NCBI GenBank assembly: GCA_038528965.1 | Contig: JBCBEC010000042.1 | Span: 1-64,000 of the forward strand | Origin: Lewinella sp038528965 | GTDB taxonomy: Bacteria; Bacteroidota; Bacteroidia; Chitinophagales; Saprospiraceae | DNA length: 64,000 nt | Reading direction: 5' to 3' | Shown: positions 18,966 through 27,310 of the stretch, piece after piece | How positions within the stretch are numbered: the first letter of the stretch is position 1 | Layout of the letters: every line of letters begins with the position of its first letter | Position numbers and translations under genes: made by a program | Notes under the pieces: generated by a model | The model's database searches: none | Seen by the model: the letters and a program-made list of their open reading frames with translations, nothing else | What the model was told of the DNA's origin: nothing

Positions 18966-20819
18966 TCAATACTCCAACCCGTACCCCAACTCAAACAATG
19001 GCTGAATCGAATCATCCCAAAAGTTAGGCCCGAAGCGGCCTTGTACATCTTCCACTGCTTTGGGCCAGGAATGCGGTAGGCGGCCTTTGAAATTGTGATC
19101 CCCGAAAAGGACTTCCGCTACACCATCCCCTTCTGAGCCAAGCAACCAAGCGGCAATAAAGGCATCCGATTGATCAATTTGATCGGTGACTACCAAAGGG
19201 CGGCCAGAGATTAAGACGACGACGATCTTAGGGCCCTTTCCGGCGTAGGCCGAAAGGTAGCTTTGCTGCTGCTCATTGAGCGTGTAGCCGTATTCCTCCC
19301 GACTGTGATCGTGCTTGATATCGCCAAAAAATTCGGCGTAGGGCGTCTCTCCTACTACGATGATAGCAACATCTGCGTCTTCATGACCACCGGTACCATC
19401 CGCATCGTAAATGACTTCGCCTTCCGCTTGCTCTTGGATTCCTTGTAGAATAGTGGTAGCTCCGGGGTAGTTCTCGGCCTTGCCCTGCCAGCTGACTGTC
19501 CAACCGCCAGATTGGAGGCCGGTATTATTGGCGTGCTCGCCCACGACTACAATTTTGGAGGTGTTCTTCGCAATCGGCAAGGCTTCATTTTCGTGCTTGA
19601 GCAGGACCAGTGATTCCCGAACGGCTTGGCGAGCCACATCGCGGTGTTTTTGGCTACCAATAGTGGAAATCAGGCGTTCATTCGGAAAAGGATTATCGAA
19701 GAGTCCTAATCTAAATTTTTGCCTTAGAATACGCCGCACCGCATCATCAATGCGTTCTTGCTTGATCTCTCCAGATTCAACAGCCTCCTTCAAACCGTTT
19801 TGAAACAAATCCAGATCACCATCAACCGCCATGAACATATCCACCCCGGCATTGACAATATCATTTTTACCAAAGCGAGAATAGCCCTTCCAGTCCGTCA
19901 TTACGATACCGTCAAAGCCCATAGCGCCCTTCAGCGTATCCGTAATCATTTCCTTGTGCGCATGCATAGCCACACCGTGCAGGGTATTGAAAGAGGCCAT
20001 GATCGCTCCTACCCCTTCTTCCACCGCTGCGCGATAGGGAGGCAACAGGCGTTCCAAAACCTCCTGCCGATTAAGGGTAGTAGGACCACCTTCTTTTCCG
20101 TAGTCGGTGGCACCATCACCTATATAGTGTTTTGCGGTAGCCATTATGGTGTTAGGATCCGCCAAATTTCCCTGATGACCGCGTACAGAGGCACGGGCCA
20201 TCTGTTCGGTAATTTCGGTACTTTCGGAAAAAGCCTCGTATACCCTGCCCCAGCGTTCATTGTAAGGAACAGCGATACAAGGAGAGAAGGTCCAATTGAG
20301 GCCAGTAGCCAATACTTCCTTAGCGGTAATGGCAGCTGCATCATGAACCAAGAATGCATTATTAGTGGCGCCCATGCCAATGTTATGTGGAAAGATGGTG
20401 GCCCCCGGAAAGGTATTCTGTCCGTGTACGGCATCCACGCCCAGTAACAAAGGAATGCCTAGTCTCGTGGAAAGGGCCTCCTCCTGAAGTTCCCGGAATT
20501 TCGCTTGCCAGGCCGCCGCATCTTCACCGGGGCTAGGGCCATCGGTATGGATCACCGAACCAATGAATTTCTTCGCTACATCTCCCTTCTTGATATCATC
20601 AAAATGCCTCACCTGCGACATCTGCCCGATCTTCTCCTCCAAAGTCATTTGCGTGAGGAGTGCTTCGACTTTCTCTTCTATCGTTTTGCCTTTAGTTGAC
20701 ATTTGTGTAGATGGTGCTTTGCATGAACTTGCGTAAAATAAGCAGAGTCCACAAAACCATAAGATGATCGTACTACCTCTCCGAGCTAGTTTGCCACTAG
20801 GCCGTATTCCTCCAAACAT
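18966..20819 (-). CDS. Glycoside hydrolase family 3 (beta-glucosidase-type), lipoprotein
   Basis: 617 residues. The hydrophobic N-terminus ends in 'ASSCKA' (Cys 33), a lipobox, placing it on a membrane. GH3 N-domain: 'TLEEKIGQMSQV', 'GIPLLLGVDAVHGQ' (about 121-134), 'ATAKHYIGDGATDYG' and the nucleophile Asp 309 in 'GIVMTDWKGY'. The C-terminal domain ('RDVARQAVRESLVLLKHENEALPI', 'GHEDADVAIIVVGETPYAEFFGD') supplies the acid/base region. Length and order fit exo-acting beta-glucosidases or beta-xylosidases of the BglX/ExoI type. It is transcribed away from the hydrogenase locus. Confidence 0.9.
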   Translation of the reverse strand: MFGGIRPSGKLARRGSTIILWFCGLCLFYASSCKAPSTQMSTKGKTIEEKVEALLTQMTLEEKIGQMSQVRHFDDIKKGDVAKKFIGSVIHTDGPSPGEDAAAWQAKFRELQEEALSTRLGIPLLLGVDAVHGQNTFPGATIFPHNIGMGATNNAFLVHDAAAITAKEVLATGLNWTFSPCIAVPYNERWGRVYEAFSESTEITEQMARASVRGHQGNLADPNTIMATAKHYIGDGATDYGKEGGPTTLNRQEVLERLLPPYRAAVEEGVGAIMASFNTLHGVAMHAHKEMITDTLKGAMGFDGIVMTDWKGYSRFGKNDIVNAGVDMFMAVDGDLDLFQNGLKEAVESGEIKQERIDDAVRRILRQKFRLGLFDNPFPNERLISTIGSQKHRDVARQAVRESLVLLKHENEALPIAKNTSKIVVVGEHANNTGLQSGGWTVSWQGKAENYPGATTILQGIQEQAEGEVIYDADGTGGHEDADVAIIVVGETPYAEFFGDIKHDHSREEYGYTLNEQQQSYLSAYAGKGPKIVVVLISGRPLVVTDQIDQSDAFIAAWLLGSEGDGVAEVLFGDHNFKGRLPHSWPKAVEDVQGRFGPNFWDDSIQPLFELGYGLEY

Positions 20820-20946
20820 GAATCAAAAATTATTGGTGATCAAAACTGCTGTGTATTCCTGCCAAGTTAAGGATAAATGATGGGCATTAAGGCCAGGTAG
20901 ACTCAGCGATTAGCACTACAATCTTTACCTTTATCCAACGGCAAAA

Positions 20947-20962
20947 CGTTTCTGTAGAAACG
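20947..20962. promoter_or_regulatory. Operator-like dyad upstream of the first TetR gene
   Basis: CGTTTCTGTAGAAACG has 7-base arms around a 2-base centre and ends 14 bases before the start of the TetR gene at 20977. TetR proteins commonly bind such dyads upstream of their own genes. It differs from the TTAGAA-N6-TTCTAA dyads found further into the hydrogenase locus. Confidence 0.5.
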
Positions 20963-20976
20963 ATCAAACGAATTTC

Positions 20977-21606
20977 TTGGCAAAGACCAAACAAAAAATA
21001 TGTGACGCTGCCCTTAAGCTGTTCAACCGCGACGGCCTAAAGAACGTACGTCTACAGCACATTGCTGATGAGGCCTTCGTCAGTGTTGGCAACCTGGCCT
21101 ATCATTACAAAAATATGGAAGCTATATTAGAAGTGCTGTACGAAGGCGTCACACAAAAACAGCGGGAACTGTTAGCAGAGTATCGGATTGTGCCACTGTT
21201 TGACAATCTCGAAAAACTCTTTGCCGGTACGTTTCACCTCCAGCAAGCTTACATCTTCTTTTATCTCGATACTTTAGAAATCATCAGAACCTACCCCAAA
21301 ATTGGTACGGCACACCGCGCACATATCCAATCTAAAGTCAGTCAAATGGAACTGATGCTGGATTTTAATTCCGCCCGCGGAGCACTTATCCCAGAACCTA
21401 CTGAAAACGCCTACAAACAACTGGCCCGCTCCCTTTGGAGGAGTATGGACTTTTGGCATTTGCAACACACCATTACAGAAGAAAAACCCGCTACCGTAGA
21501 AAACTACAGCGAAACCATCTGGCAACTCCTTATTCCCTACTTCACGGAAATGGGAAGGCGGGAATACATACAAATGCGCCAAATGCCATACCAGTTCTTC
21601 TTTTAA
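20977..21606 (+). CDS. TetR-family regulator (first of two paralogues)
   Basis: 209 residues from a TTG start (no in-frame ATG fits). The TetR helix-turn-helix is clear: 'KQKICDAALKLFNRDGLKNVRLQHIADEAFVSVGNLAYHYKNMEAIL' (about 4-50). The C-terminal ligand domain (about 60-209) is unlike well-known ones, but it is shared with the protein at 22054 ('YRIVPLFDNLEKLF... QAYIFFYLDTLEIIRTYPKI' versus 'YRVFPNLLDFDHQL... KYPFYFLDLLEIERHYPDI'). Both lie upstream of the hydrogenase genes, so a role in hydrogenase control is likely but not shown. Confidence 0.85.
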   Translation: MAKTKQKICDAALKLFNRDGLKNVRLQHIADEAFVSVGNLAYHYKNMEAILEVLYEGVTQKQRELLAEYRIVPLFDNLEKLFAGTFHLQQAYIFFYLDTLEIIRTYPKIGTAHRAHIQSKVSQMELMLDFNSARGALIPEPTENAYKQLARSLWRSMDFWHLQHTITEEKPATVENYSETIWQLLIPYFTEMGRREYIQMRQMPYQFFF

Positions 21607-21631
21607 TCGTGCATCAAATTAGGTAGATTTG
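21601..21631 (+). promoter_or_regulatory. Probable promoter of the 21670 operon
   Basis: TTTT at 21601-21604, 19 bases, then TAGATTTG at 21624-21631, a full match to the Bacteroidota -7 element and 3 of 4 at -33. The dyad at 21646-21663 lies just downstream. Confidence 0.5.
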
Positions 21632-21645
21632 CCGTTAGCTTAACT

Positions 21646-21663
21646 TTAGAATAATCCTTCTAA
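21646..21663. promoter_or_regulatory. Shared hydrogenase-locus dyad, copy 1
   Basis: TTAGAATAATCCTTCTAA: perfect 6-base arms with a 6-base spacer, 6 bases before the ATG at 21670 and downstream of the predicted -7 element. The same dyad geometry occurs at 23796-23813 and 30016-30034. A repressor bound here would block early transcription. Confidence 0.6.
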
Positions 21664-21669
21664 TCACCA

Positions 21670-22026
21670 ATGCAACAATTCCACTTAGACGCTAGCGCCT
21701 ATGATGAGCTGTTGAACCTGCTCAACAATCAACATTTCACAGAAGTGCCCGCACTATCGGAAGACATGGATTTCCTTTCGGATGATTGGTGGCTGAGGGA
21801 TACGGCAGTGATTGAGAATGTTGTGGCCAGAGAAGGCATGTGGGAAATTCACCTGGTATTCGCCCACTATTTACAGCCACAAAAATTAATCAAACGCGTT
21901 ATTTCCCGACACGTTTCTAAGGACAAGGCGGAGCTTAATGCCTGGTATATGAAACGCCTGGCTGCCAAAGACCAAAGGGGTACCCTAAAAGTCAATCTGG
22001 ACGATTTTAAACTTTGTCACAGCTAA
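21670..22026 (+). CDS. Uncharacterised small protein A of the hydrogenase locus
   Basis: 118 residues, soluble, not a family I know. It is a paralogue of the protein at 27691: both share 'EVP...DM..L..D.WL..T.V', a Trp in the 'MWEIHLV/LWHLTMI' strand, 'KLI.R.I', and the C-terminal motif KD-x-RGTLK-x-N-x-D-x-F-x-x-C near the end. The conserved terminal Cys and the position beside hydrogenase genes could mean a role in maturation or metal handling; that is inference. It precedes the second TetR gene and the first small subunit, with short gaps, so they probably share one transcript starting at 21601-21631. Confidence 0.7.
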   Translation: MQQFHLDASAYDELLNLLNNQHFTEVPALSEDMDFLSDDWWLRDTAVIENVVAREGMWEIHLVFAHYLQPQKLIKRVISRHVSKDKAELNAWYMKRLAAKDQRGTLKVNLDDFKLCHS

Positions 22027-22053
22027 ACTTAACCCCTTGAAACTGATCCACCG

Positions 22054-22698
22054 ATGGGAGACTTGAACACCAAGCAAAAAATACTGAACGCCTCGATTTC
22101 ATTGTTTAACACCAATGGCCTGGCTAACGTGCGCCTCCAGCAAATTGCCAACGAAATTGGTATTAGTCCGGGTAACCTGGCCTATCACTTCCGCAACAAA
22201 GAAGCGATCATTGAAGCCATCAATGATGACCTGTACGAGGAAACTGCTGAAATTCTGTCTAGCTATCGCGTCTTTCCCAATTTGCTGGATTTTGATCATC
22301 AGCTAACCAAGTATTTCACCTTCATCCAGAAGTATCCTTTCTATTTTCTTGACCTACTAGAGATCGAGCGCCATTATCCGGATATTCAATCCAAAAGAAA
22401 GGCACACATCTCCAAAATGATCAGCCAAATCCGCAAGCGGTTCGATTTTAATGAGCAGCGCGGTATGATTATTGAAGAACCGCGCCCCGGCGTTTACGAT
22501 AGCGTAGCCAATGCCATTTGGGTGCTGATTACCTTTTGGGTGCCACAGAACGTAGTCCGGGGGGCTAACGCCGAAATGGGTACTAAAACATTTAAAGAAA
22601 CGGTCTGGAATCAGGTTTATCCTTATCTTACTTCGCAGGGAGTGGCCGAATACGATCAATTGATCCGTCCGCTATTAGAACAATCTTCTGATAGTTAA
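22054..22698 (+). CDS. TetR-family regulator (second paralogue)
   Basis: 214 residues with the TetR helix-turn-helix ('KQKILNASISLFNTNGLANVRLQQIANEIGISPGNLAYHFRNKEAIIEAI', about 6-55). It is a paralogue of the protein at 20977 over its whole length. It lies 27 bases after small protein A and 30 bases before hupS1, so it is probably cotranscribed with the hydrogenase small subunit. It is a good candidate to bind the TTAGAA-N6-TTCTAA dyads. Confidence 0.87.
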   Translation: MGDLNTKQKILNASISLFNTNGLANVRLQQIANEIGISPGNLAYHFRNKEAIIEAINDDLYEETAEILSSYRVFPNLLDFDHQLTKYFTFIQKYPFYFLDLLEIERHYPDIQSKRKAHISKMISQIRKRFDFNEQRGMIIEEPRPGVYDSVANAIWVLITFWVPQNVVRGANAEMGTKTFKETVWNQVYPYLTSQGVAEYDQLIRPLLEQSSDS

Positions 22699-22728
22699 AC
22701 GCCCTTCCTCAGACTGAGCACCGAGCGG

Positions 22729-23685
22729 ATGACTAACATTATTTGGTTGAAGGGTGGAGCCTGTAGTGGTAACACCATGTCCTTTCTCAATGCCGAGCAA
22801 CCGTCGGTTATTGAGCTGGTAACTGATTTTGGCATTCGCATCCTTTATCATCCTACCATTGGTTTGGAGATCGGCGAACAGGTCAAAGAAGTCCTCAACG
22901 AAGCAGTCTACGAGGAAGTACCGCTCGACATTTTCGTCTTTGAAGGCTCCGTCATTCAGGGTAGTAACAATAGCGGCAGCATGAACTTCTTTGCCGGCCG
23001 CCCCATGAAGGATTGGGTGATAGATCTAGCCCAGGTAGCCAAGTACGTTGTCGCAATCGGCGACTGCGCCACCTGGGGTGGCATCATGGCTGTACCGCCT
23101 AACCCGAGTGAGTCGACGGGGATGCAGTTTCATAAGAAAGAAAAAGGAGGATTCCTTGGCGCAGACTTCGTGAGTCGTAGTGGTTTTCCCATCATTAATA
23201 TTCCCGGCTGTCCGGCACACCCAGATTGGATGACCCAAATTCTAGTTGCCATTGCTACCGGGCGTATGGATGAAGTACTACTAGATGAATACAACCGCCC
23301 GAAGACCTTCTTCACCGATTTTGTGCAAAACGGTTGTACCAATGCTAATGCCTTCTCCGATAAGGTCCGAGGAAGATTTGGCCAGCGTGGAGGTTGCCTA
23401 TTTTACGAAGTAGGCTGCCGTGGCTCTATGACCAAAGCTAGCTGTAATCGTATTCTTTGGAATCGTACCTCCAGCAAAACCAGAGCTAACCACCCCTGCC
23501 TGGGCTGCACAGAGCCGGGCTTTCCTCATCATGATCTGAAAAAAGGCTCTGTATTTCAAACTATGAAATACCTGGGCTACTTCCCCAAGGAGGTTCCTTC
23601 TGGTGAAAACAAACTGCTCTACTACTTCAAGAGTGGCGTACAAAAGACACTTTCCTCTCCGCAAAAGCACCAGGGCTCAAAATAA
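22729..23685 (+). CDS. hupS: [NiFe]-hydrogenase small subunit, paralogue 1 (group 2a-like)
   Basis: 318 residues, no Tat signal peptide, so cytosolic as in group 2 enzymes. The N-terminus 'IIWLKGGACSGNTMSFLNAE' is the proximal-cluster region; it has one Cys (Cys 12) where group 1 enzymes have CxxC. Further cluster ligands are 'GDCATWGG', 'NIPGCPAHPDW', 'QNGCTNAN', 'GGCLFYEVGCRG' and 'NHPCLGCTEPGFP'. It is very similar to the protein at 23919 throughout. The gene ends 233 bases before hupS2, so it is not fused to the hupL transcript. One large subunit follows two small ones, so this copy may be an alternative partner or have a different role. Confidence 0.92.
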   Translation: MTNIIWLKGGACSGNTMSFLNAEQPSVIELVTDFGIRILYHPTIGLEIGEQVKEVLNEAVYEEVPLDIFVFEGSVIQGSNNSGSMNFFAGRPMKDWVIDLAQVAKYVVAIGDCATWGGIMAVPPNPSESTGMQFHKKEKGGFLGADFVSRSGFPIINIPGCPAHPDWMTQILVAIATGRMDEVLLDEYNRPKTFFTDFVQNGCTNANAFSDKVRGRFGQRGGCLFYEVGCRGSMTKASCNRILWNRTSSKTRANHPCLGCTEPGFPHHDLKKGSVFQTMKYLGYFPKEVPSGENKLLYYFKSGVQKTLSSPQKHQGSK

Positions 23686-23795
23686 TTTTTGGCCCAAACG
23701 AAGGCGAAAATTCGCTAATGACAGCCCAAAACTGTCGCCACGGGTGTGCTTTGTTTAGTCTTTTTATTCTATAGATTAGACAAAAAATCAAAAAA

Positions 23796-23813
23796 TTAGA
23801 AATCATTTTCTAA
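23796..23813. promoter_or_regulatory. Shared hydrogenase-locus dyad, copy 2
   Basis: TTAGAAATCATTTTCTAA, arms TTAGAA/TTCTAA with a 6-base spacer. It overlaps the place where the -33 element should be, because TATATTTG (23829-23836) is a full -7 match. The hupS2 ATG is at 23919. Confidence 0.62.
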
Positions 23814-23836
23814 ATCCAATATTGTTACTATATTTG
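23806..23836 (+). promoter_or_regulatory. Probable promoter of hupS2-hupL
   Basis: TATATTTG at 23829-23836 matches the TAnnTTTG -7 element. The -33 element would be TTTT or TTTC near 23806-23810, inside the dyad. The untranslated leader would be about 75 bases. Confidence 0.5.
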
Positions 23837-23918
23837 GTCAGCAACTATTCCTAAAGAATAGAATTTTGTCCTGTTCGTGAATAGCAGGAAACTATAACAA
23901 ACAAAAACCATTATCATC

Positions 23919-24884
23919 ATGGCAAACGTCTTGTGGTTACAAGGCGGCGCTTGCAGTGGCAACACAATGTCCTTCCTCAATGCCGAGGAACCGACCGTGG
24001 TAGAGCTCATCGTCGACTTTGGTATCAACATTTTATGGCACCCTACTATTGGTTTGGAAATTGGTCATCAGGTAAGTGACCTACTCAATGACTGCATCTC
24101 AGGAAAAACGCAGCTCGACATCTTTGTCTTTGAAGGTTCAGTAGTACAGGGACCAAACGGTACCGGTAAAATGAACTACTTCGCTGATCGCCCCATGCAA
24201 GATTGGATTCGCGAGCTCTCTGATGCTGCACAATTCGTTGTTGCCATTGGCGACTGTGCTACTTGGGGTGGTATCCCTGCTGTTCCTCCTAACCCCAGTG
24301 AATCAACTGGTTTCCAATTTCACAAAAAAGCTAAAGGTGGCTACCTCGGTGCTGACTTCGTGTCTAAGGGGGGCTTACCCGTAATCAACATTCCTGGCTG
24401 TCCTGCGCACCCAGACTGGATTACTCAGATCCTAGTGGCAATTGCCACTGGTCGTATTGGTGATGTGCTGTTGGATGAATTCCACCGTCCAAAGACTTTC
24501 TTCACGGATTTTGTACAAAATGGTTGTCCGAACGCTGTTGCCTTTAGTGAAAAGGTAGATGGTCACTTTGGAAAGCGCGGCGGATGCCTCTTCTACGAAG
24601 TAGGTTGCCGCGGGCCAATGACGAAAGCCAGTTGTAACCGTATTCTTTGGAACCGCCACTCTAGTAAGACCCGGGCTAATCACCCCTGCTTAGGTTGTAC
24701 CGAGCCTGGTTTCCCACATCATGATTTGAAGAAAGGTTCCGTCTTTAAGACGATGAAGTACCTGGGCTTCTTGCCGCAGGAAACTCCTCCCGGAGAGCCT
24801 AAGCTCTTCTACTACTTTAAGGCCGGCGTTGGTAAGGTGCTTGGCTCACCAGATTCTGCCAAGGATTACGGCAACTCTAAATAA
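23919..24884 (+). CDS. hupS: [NiFe]-hydrogenase small subunit, paralogue 2 (group 2a-like)
   Basis: 321 residues. Starts MANVLWLQGGACSGNTMSFL, the pattern of cyanobacterial HupS and mycobacterial Huc small subunits. It carries the cluster cysteines in the same order as paralogue 1, ending in 'NHPCLGCTEPGFPHHD'. Group 2a Huc is known to hold three [3Fe-4S] clusters with three Cys at the proximal site; the single Cys in 'ACSGN' fits that. It is 26 bases upstream of hupL and is thus the more obvious partner of the large subunit. It passes electrons from the active site to an acceptor not encoded here. Confidence 0.94.
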   Translation: MANVLWLQGGACSGNTMSFLNAEEPTVVELIVDFGINILWHPTIGLEIGHQVSDLLNDCISGKTQLDIFVFEGSVVQGPNGTGKMNYFADRPMQDWIRELSDAAQFVVAIGDCATWGGIPAVPPNPSESTGFQFHKKAKGGYLGADFVSKGGLPVINIPGCPAHPDWITQILVAIATGRIGDVLLDEFHRPKTFFTDFVQNGCPNAVAFSEKVDGHFGKRGGCLFYEVGCRGPMTKASCNRILWNRHSSKTRANHPCLGCTEPGFPHHDLKKGSVFKTMKYLGFLPQETPPGEPKLFYYFKAGVGKVLGSPDSAKDYGNSK

Positions 24885-24910
24885 TTGGACAACAAATAAA
24901 TTGAGATAAA

Positions 24911-26506
24911 ATGTCTTTAAAAGAACTCAATATATCCCCGGTTGGACGTGTAGAAGGCGACTTAGACGTCAAAGTCTACATGGAAGGCGGTGTGGTGACT
25001 CGTGCCCACACCCAGGCTGCGATGTTCCGGGGTTTTGAAAAAATCCTTGCGGGCAAGGATCCTCAATCTGGCCTCATTGTTACTCCCCGTGCATGTGGTA
25101 TTTGCGGTGGTTCTCACTTGTACTGTGCATCTTCTGCTTTAGACGTAGCGTGGCAAACCACGCTCCCACCCAACGCACTCTTGTTGCGCGCTATTGGGCA
25201 GTCGGCAGAGACTATCCAGAGTATCCCACGTTGGTTCTACGCTATCTTCGCTACGGACATGGCGAATAAGAAGTTCGCCAACAAGCCTTTGTACCAGGAG
25301 GTAGTGAAGCGCTTTGCAGCCTACGTGGGCACCTCATTCCAACAAGGTGTTACCGCTAGTGGTCGCCCAGTGGAAGTCTACGCACTTTTTGGTGGTCAGT
25401 GGCCTCACTCTAGCTACATGGTACCAGGTGGTGTAATGTGTGCACCTACCCTGAAGGACATCACGCGCGCCCACGCTATTATGAACCAGTTCCGTAACGA
25501 CTGGTTGGAGCCCATCTGGTTGGGTTGCTCTATTGAGCGCTACATGCAGATCAAGAGCTGGGACGACCTGATGGAATGGTTAGAGGAAAACGAATCGCAC
25601 CGCAATAGCGATCTTGGTCTCTTCCTACGTGCTGGTTTGGAATTTGGCCTGGATAAGTTTGGCCAAGGTGTAGGTAAATTCCTCGCTTGGGGTACCTATC
25701 TGCACAAAGACATGTACAATAAGCCAACGATTGAGACCCGTAACGCTGCTACTATTTCTCCGTCTGGTTTCTGGGACGGCAAGCAGTACTACGAAGCGGA
25801 TCACAAACAGGTAGCGGAGCACGTAAAGCACGCTTGGTATATGAACCAAAACGAAGCTTTGCACCCCTTTGATGAGCCCATCCCAACGGCTTCTACCGAT
25901 TCTAGAATCCTAGAGCATACTGACTTTAACGATAAGTACAGTTGGTCTAAGGCTCCTCGCTTTATGGGGCATGCTGCTGAAACCGGCCCATTGGCTCGCG
26001 TTATCATGAACGCCAACCCTGCCAACGCTGATCACCAGATCCAGGATCCGCTATTCGCTGATATCATGGATAAGATGGGACCTTCCGTCTACACTCGGGT
26101 ACTGGCCCGGATGCACGAAGCTCCTCGTCTATATACTATGATTAACGATTGGTTGAGTCAGGTGCGTTTGGACGATGAGTTCTACATCAAGCCAACCGAA
26201 CGCGATGGCATCGGCTGGGGCGCAACGGAAGCGGCTCGTGGAGCTTTGGCGCACTGGATCAAAGTTAAGGACGGTGTTATTGAGAATTACCAAATCATTG
26301 CTCCTACTACTTGGAACGTAGGACCAAACGACGACGAAGGTAAACCTGGCCCGATTGAATCGGCTCTGGAAGGCACCGAAATTGAGGATCCACACGATCC
26401 GGTAGAAGTAGGAATGGTAGCCCGTTCGTTCGACTCTTGTTTGGTTTGTACGGTACACGCACACGACAACAAGACCGGCAAAGAGCTGGCGAAGTTCAAA
26501 CTCTAA
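24911..26506 (+). CDS. hupL: [NiFe]-hydrogenase large subunit (group 2a-like)
   Basis: 531 residues. N-terminal L1 motif 'RACGICGGSH' (Cys 62 and Cys 65) and C-terminal L2 motif 'DSCLVCTVH' (Cys 510, Cys 513, His 516) hold the Ni-Fe site. After His 516 come 15 residues (AHDNKTGKELAKFKL) that the maturation protease should remove. The L2 motif reads D-S-C rather than the usual D-P-C. The length and the start 'LNISPVGRVEGDLDV' fit group 2a. It catalyses reversible H2 oxidation; in group 2a enzymes this is usually uptake of low-concentration H2 in the presence of O2. A 299-base gap with repeats separates it from the protease gene. Confidence 0.95.
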   Translation: MSLKELNISPVGRVEGDLDVKVYMEGGVVTRAHTQAAMFRGFEKILAGKDPQSGLIVTPRACGICGGSHLYCASSALDVAWQTTLPPNALLLRAIGQSAETIQSIPRWFYAIFATDMANKKFANKPLYQEVVKRFAAYVGTSFQQGVTASGRPVEVYALFGGQWPHSSYMVPGGVMCAPTLKDITRAHAIMNQFRNDWLEPIWLGCSIERYMQIKSWDDLMEWLEENESHRNSDLGLFLRAGLEFGLDKFGQGVGKFLAWGTYLHKDMYNKPTIETRNAATISPSGFWDGKQYYEADHKQVAEHVKHAWYMNQNEALHPFDEPIPTASTDSRILEHTDFNDKYSWSKAPRFMGHAAETGPLARVIMNANPANADHQIQDPLFADIMDKMGPSVYTRVLARMHEAPRLYTMINDWLSQVRLDDEFYIKPTERDGIGWGATEAARGALAHWIKVKDGVIENYQIIAPTTWNVGPNDDEGKPGPIESALEGTEIEDPHDPVEVGMVARSFDSCLVCTVHAHDNKTGKELAKFKL

Positions 26507-26562
26507 TCCAGCGTGAACTTCGGGTTAAAGTGATTGATTATCAATGATCTTTATTAACCGAA

Positions 26563-26706
26563 GTACACGGTACAAGGTACGTAGTACTTGGACTGGATGT
26601 TTGTCAAGTCAGTCTTATACCAGGTACCAATTACTAAGTACCTAATACTGTGAGTTTTGCACAAGTACACTGTAGGTGGGACGAGAAGTTGAAAAGCAAA
26701 ACTCAC
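26563..26706. repeat. Composite inverted repeat, copy L1
   Basis: A stretch rich in GGTAC/GTACC words (26563-26645) is followed by GTGAGTTTTGC (26650-26660) and its inverse GCAAAACTCAC (26696-26706). The same elements recur in the other orientation at 60838-60977. It lies between hupL and the protease gene and is non-coding. It looks like a small palindromic mobile or dispersed element. Confidence 0.65.
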
Positions 26707-26761
26707 ATTGATACACTCATTTATTTAGTCAGCGCACAGGCGCTATTCGACTAATGGCATA

Positions 26762-26800
26762 AGAAACTCGCCCCTGTTTGTAGTGGCGGGTTTCTTTTTA
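26762..26800 (+). terminator. Intrinsic terminator after hupL
   Basis: GAAACTCGCC pairs with GGCGGGTTTC around a 12-base loop (one G-U pair), followed by TTTTTAT. It ends just before the ATG of the protease gene at 26806, so it should separate hupS2-hupL from the downstream genes, or act as an attenuator for them. Confidence 0.75.
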
Positions 26801-26805
26801 TCTTC

Positions 26806-27306
26806 ATGAATACAATGACCAGTAATACCCAGGTAGTGACCAAGAATACGGCAGTCTTAGGCTTTGGAAATCCCGTACGAGCGGATGATGGGGTGGGCAT
26901 TTATGTAGTTCAGCAGTTGCAAGAGCAATTGGGTGAACGCGAAAACCTCAGCGTCTTTGACATGGGTACCGCCGCTTTTGAGGTGCTATTCAAGTTGAAG
27001 GGGCACGATCGGATTATTTTAGTGGATGCCGTCATCAATAGCGAAGAACCGGTTGGTACTGCCTTCCGCTTACCAGCAGAAGCAGTAGAAGCCGAAATAG
27101 AAGACGACCCACTGGTGTTTTTACACGGACTCAAGTGGCACCAGGCGCTATCCTACGCTCGCAAAATGCTGGGCGATGAATATCCTGAGGAAGTTATCGT
27201 TTACCTCATTGCCATCGATAGCACCCGCTTTAACGTAGGCATGACCGATGAGGCCAAAGCCGGCGGAGACAAAGTGGTACAGTTTCTTTTAGACGAACTT
27301 AATTAG
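26806..27306 (+). CDS. hupD: Hydrogenase maturation protease (HupD/HybD family)
   Basis: 166 residues. 'LGFGNPVRADDGVGIYVVQQL' (about 18-38) holds the first metal-binding acid, 'ILVDAVIN' the second, and 'FLHGLKWHQAL' the His, the three nickel ligands of HybD-like peptidases. It should cut the HupL tail after His 516. The gene sits 299 bases after hupL and 4 bases before the next small gene. Confidence 0.92.
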   Translation: MNTMTSNTQVVTKNTAVLGFGNPVRADDGVGIYVVQQLQEQLGERENLSVFDMGTAAFEVLFKLKGHDRIILVDAVINSEEPVGTAFRLPAEAVEAEIEDDPLVFLHGLKWHQALSYARKMLGDEYPEEVIVYLIAIDSTRFNVGMTDEAKAGGDKVVQFLLDELN

Positions 27307-27310
27307 ACAC

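Noticed and set aside
19758..20447. A long plus-strand frame of 229 codons.
   Set aside because: It runs antisense to the GH3 gene, which has full family motifs; the antisense product has none.
22699..22728. A promoter between the second TetR gene and hupS1.
   Set aside because: Only 30 bases are present and no promoter element is visible; cotranscription is more likely.
24911..26506. D-S-C instead of D-P-C in the L2 motif of HupL.
   Set aside because: Related group 2a sequences appear to tolerate this change, and all metal ligands are in place, so it is noted but not reported as novel.
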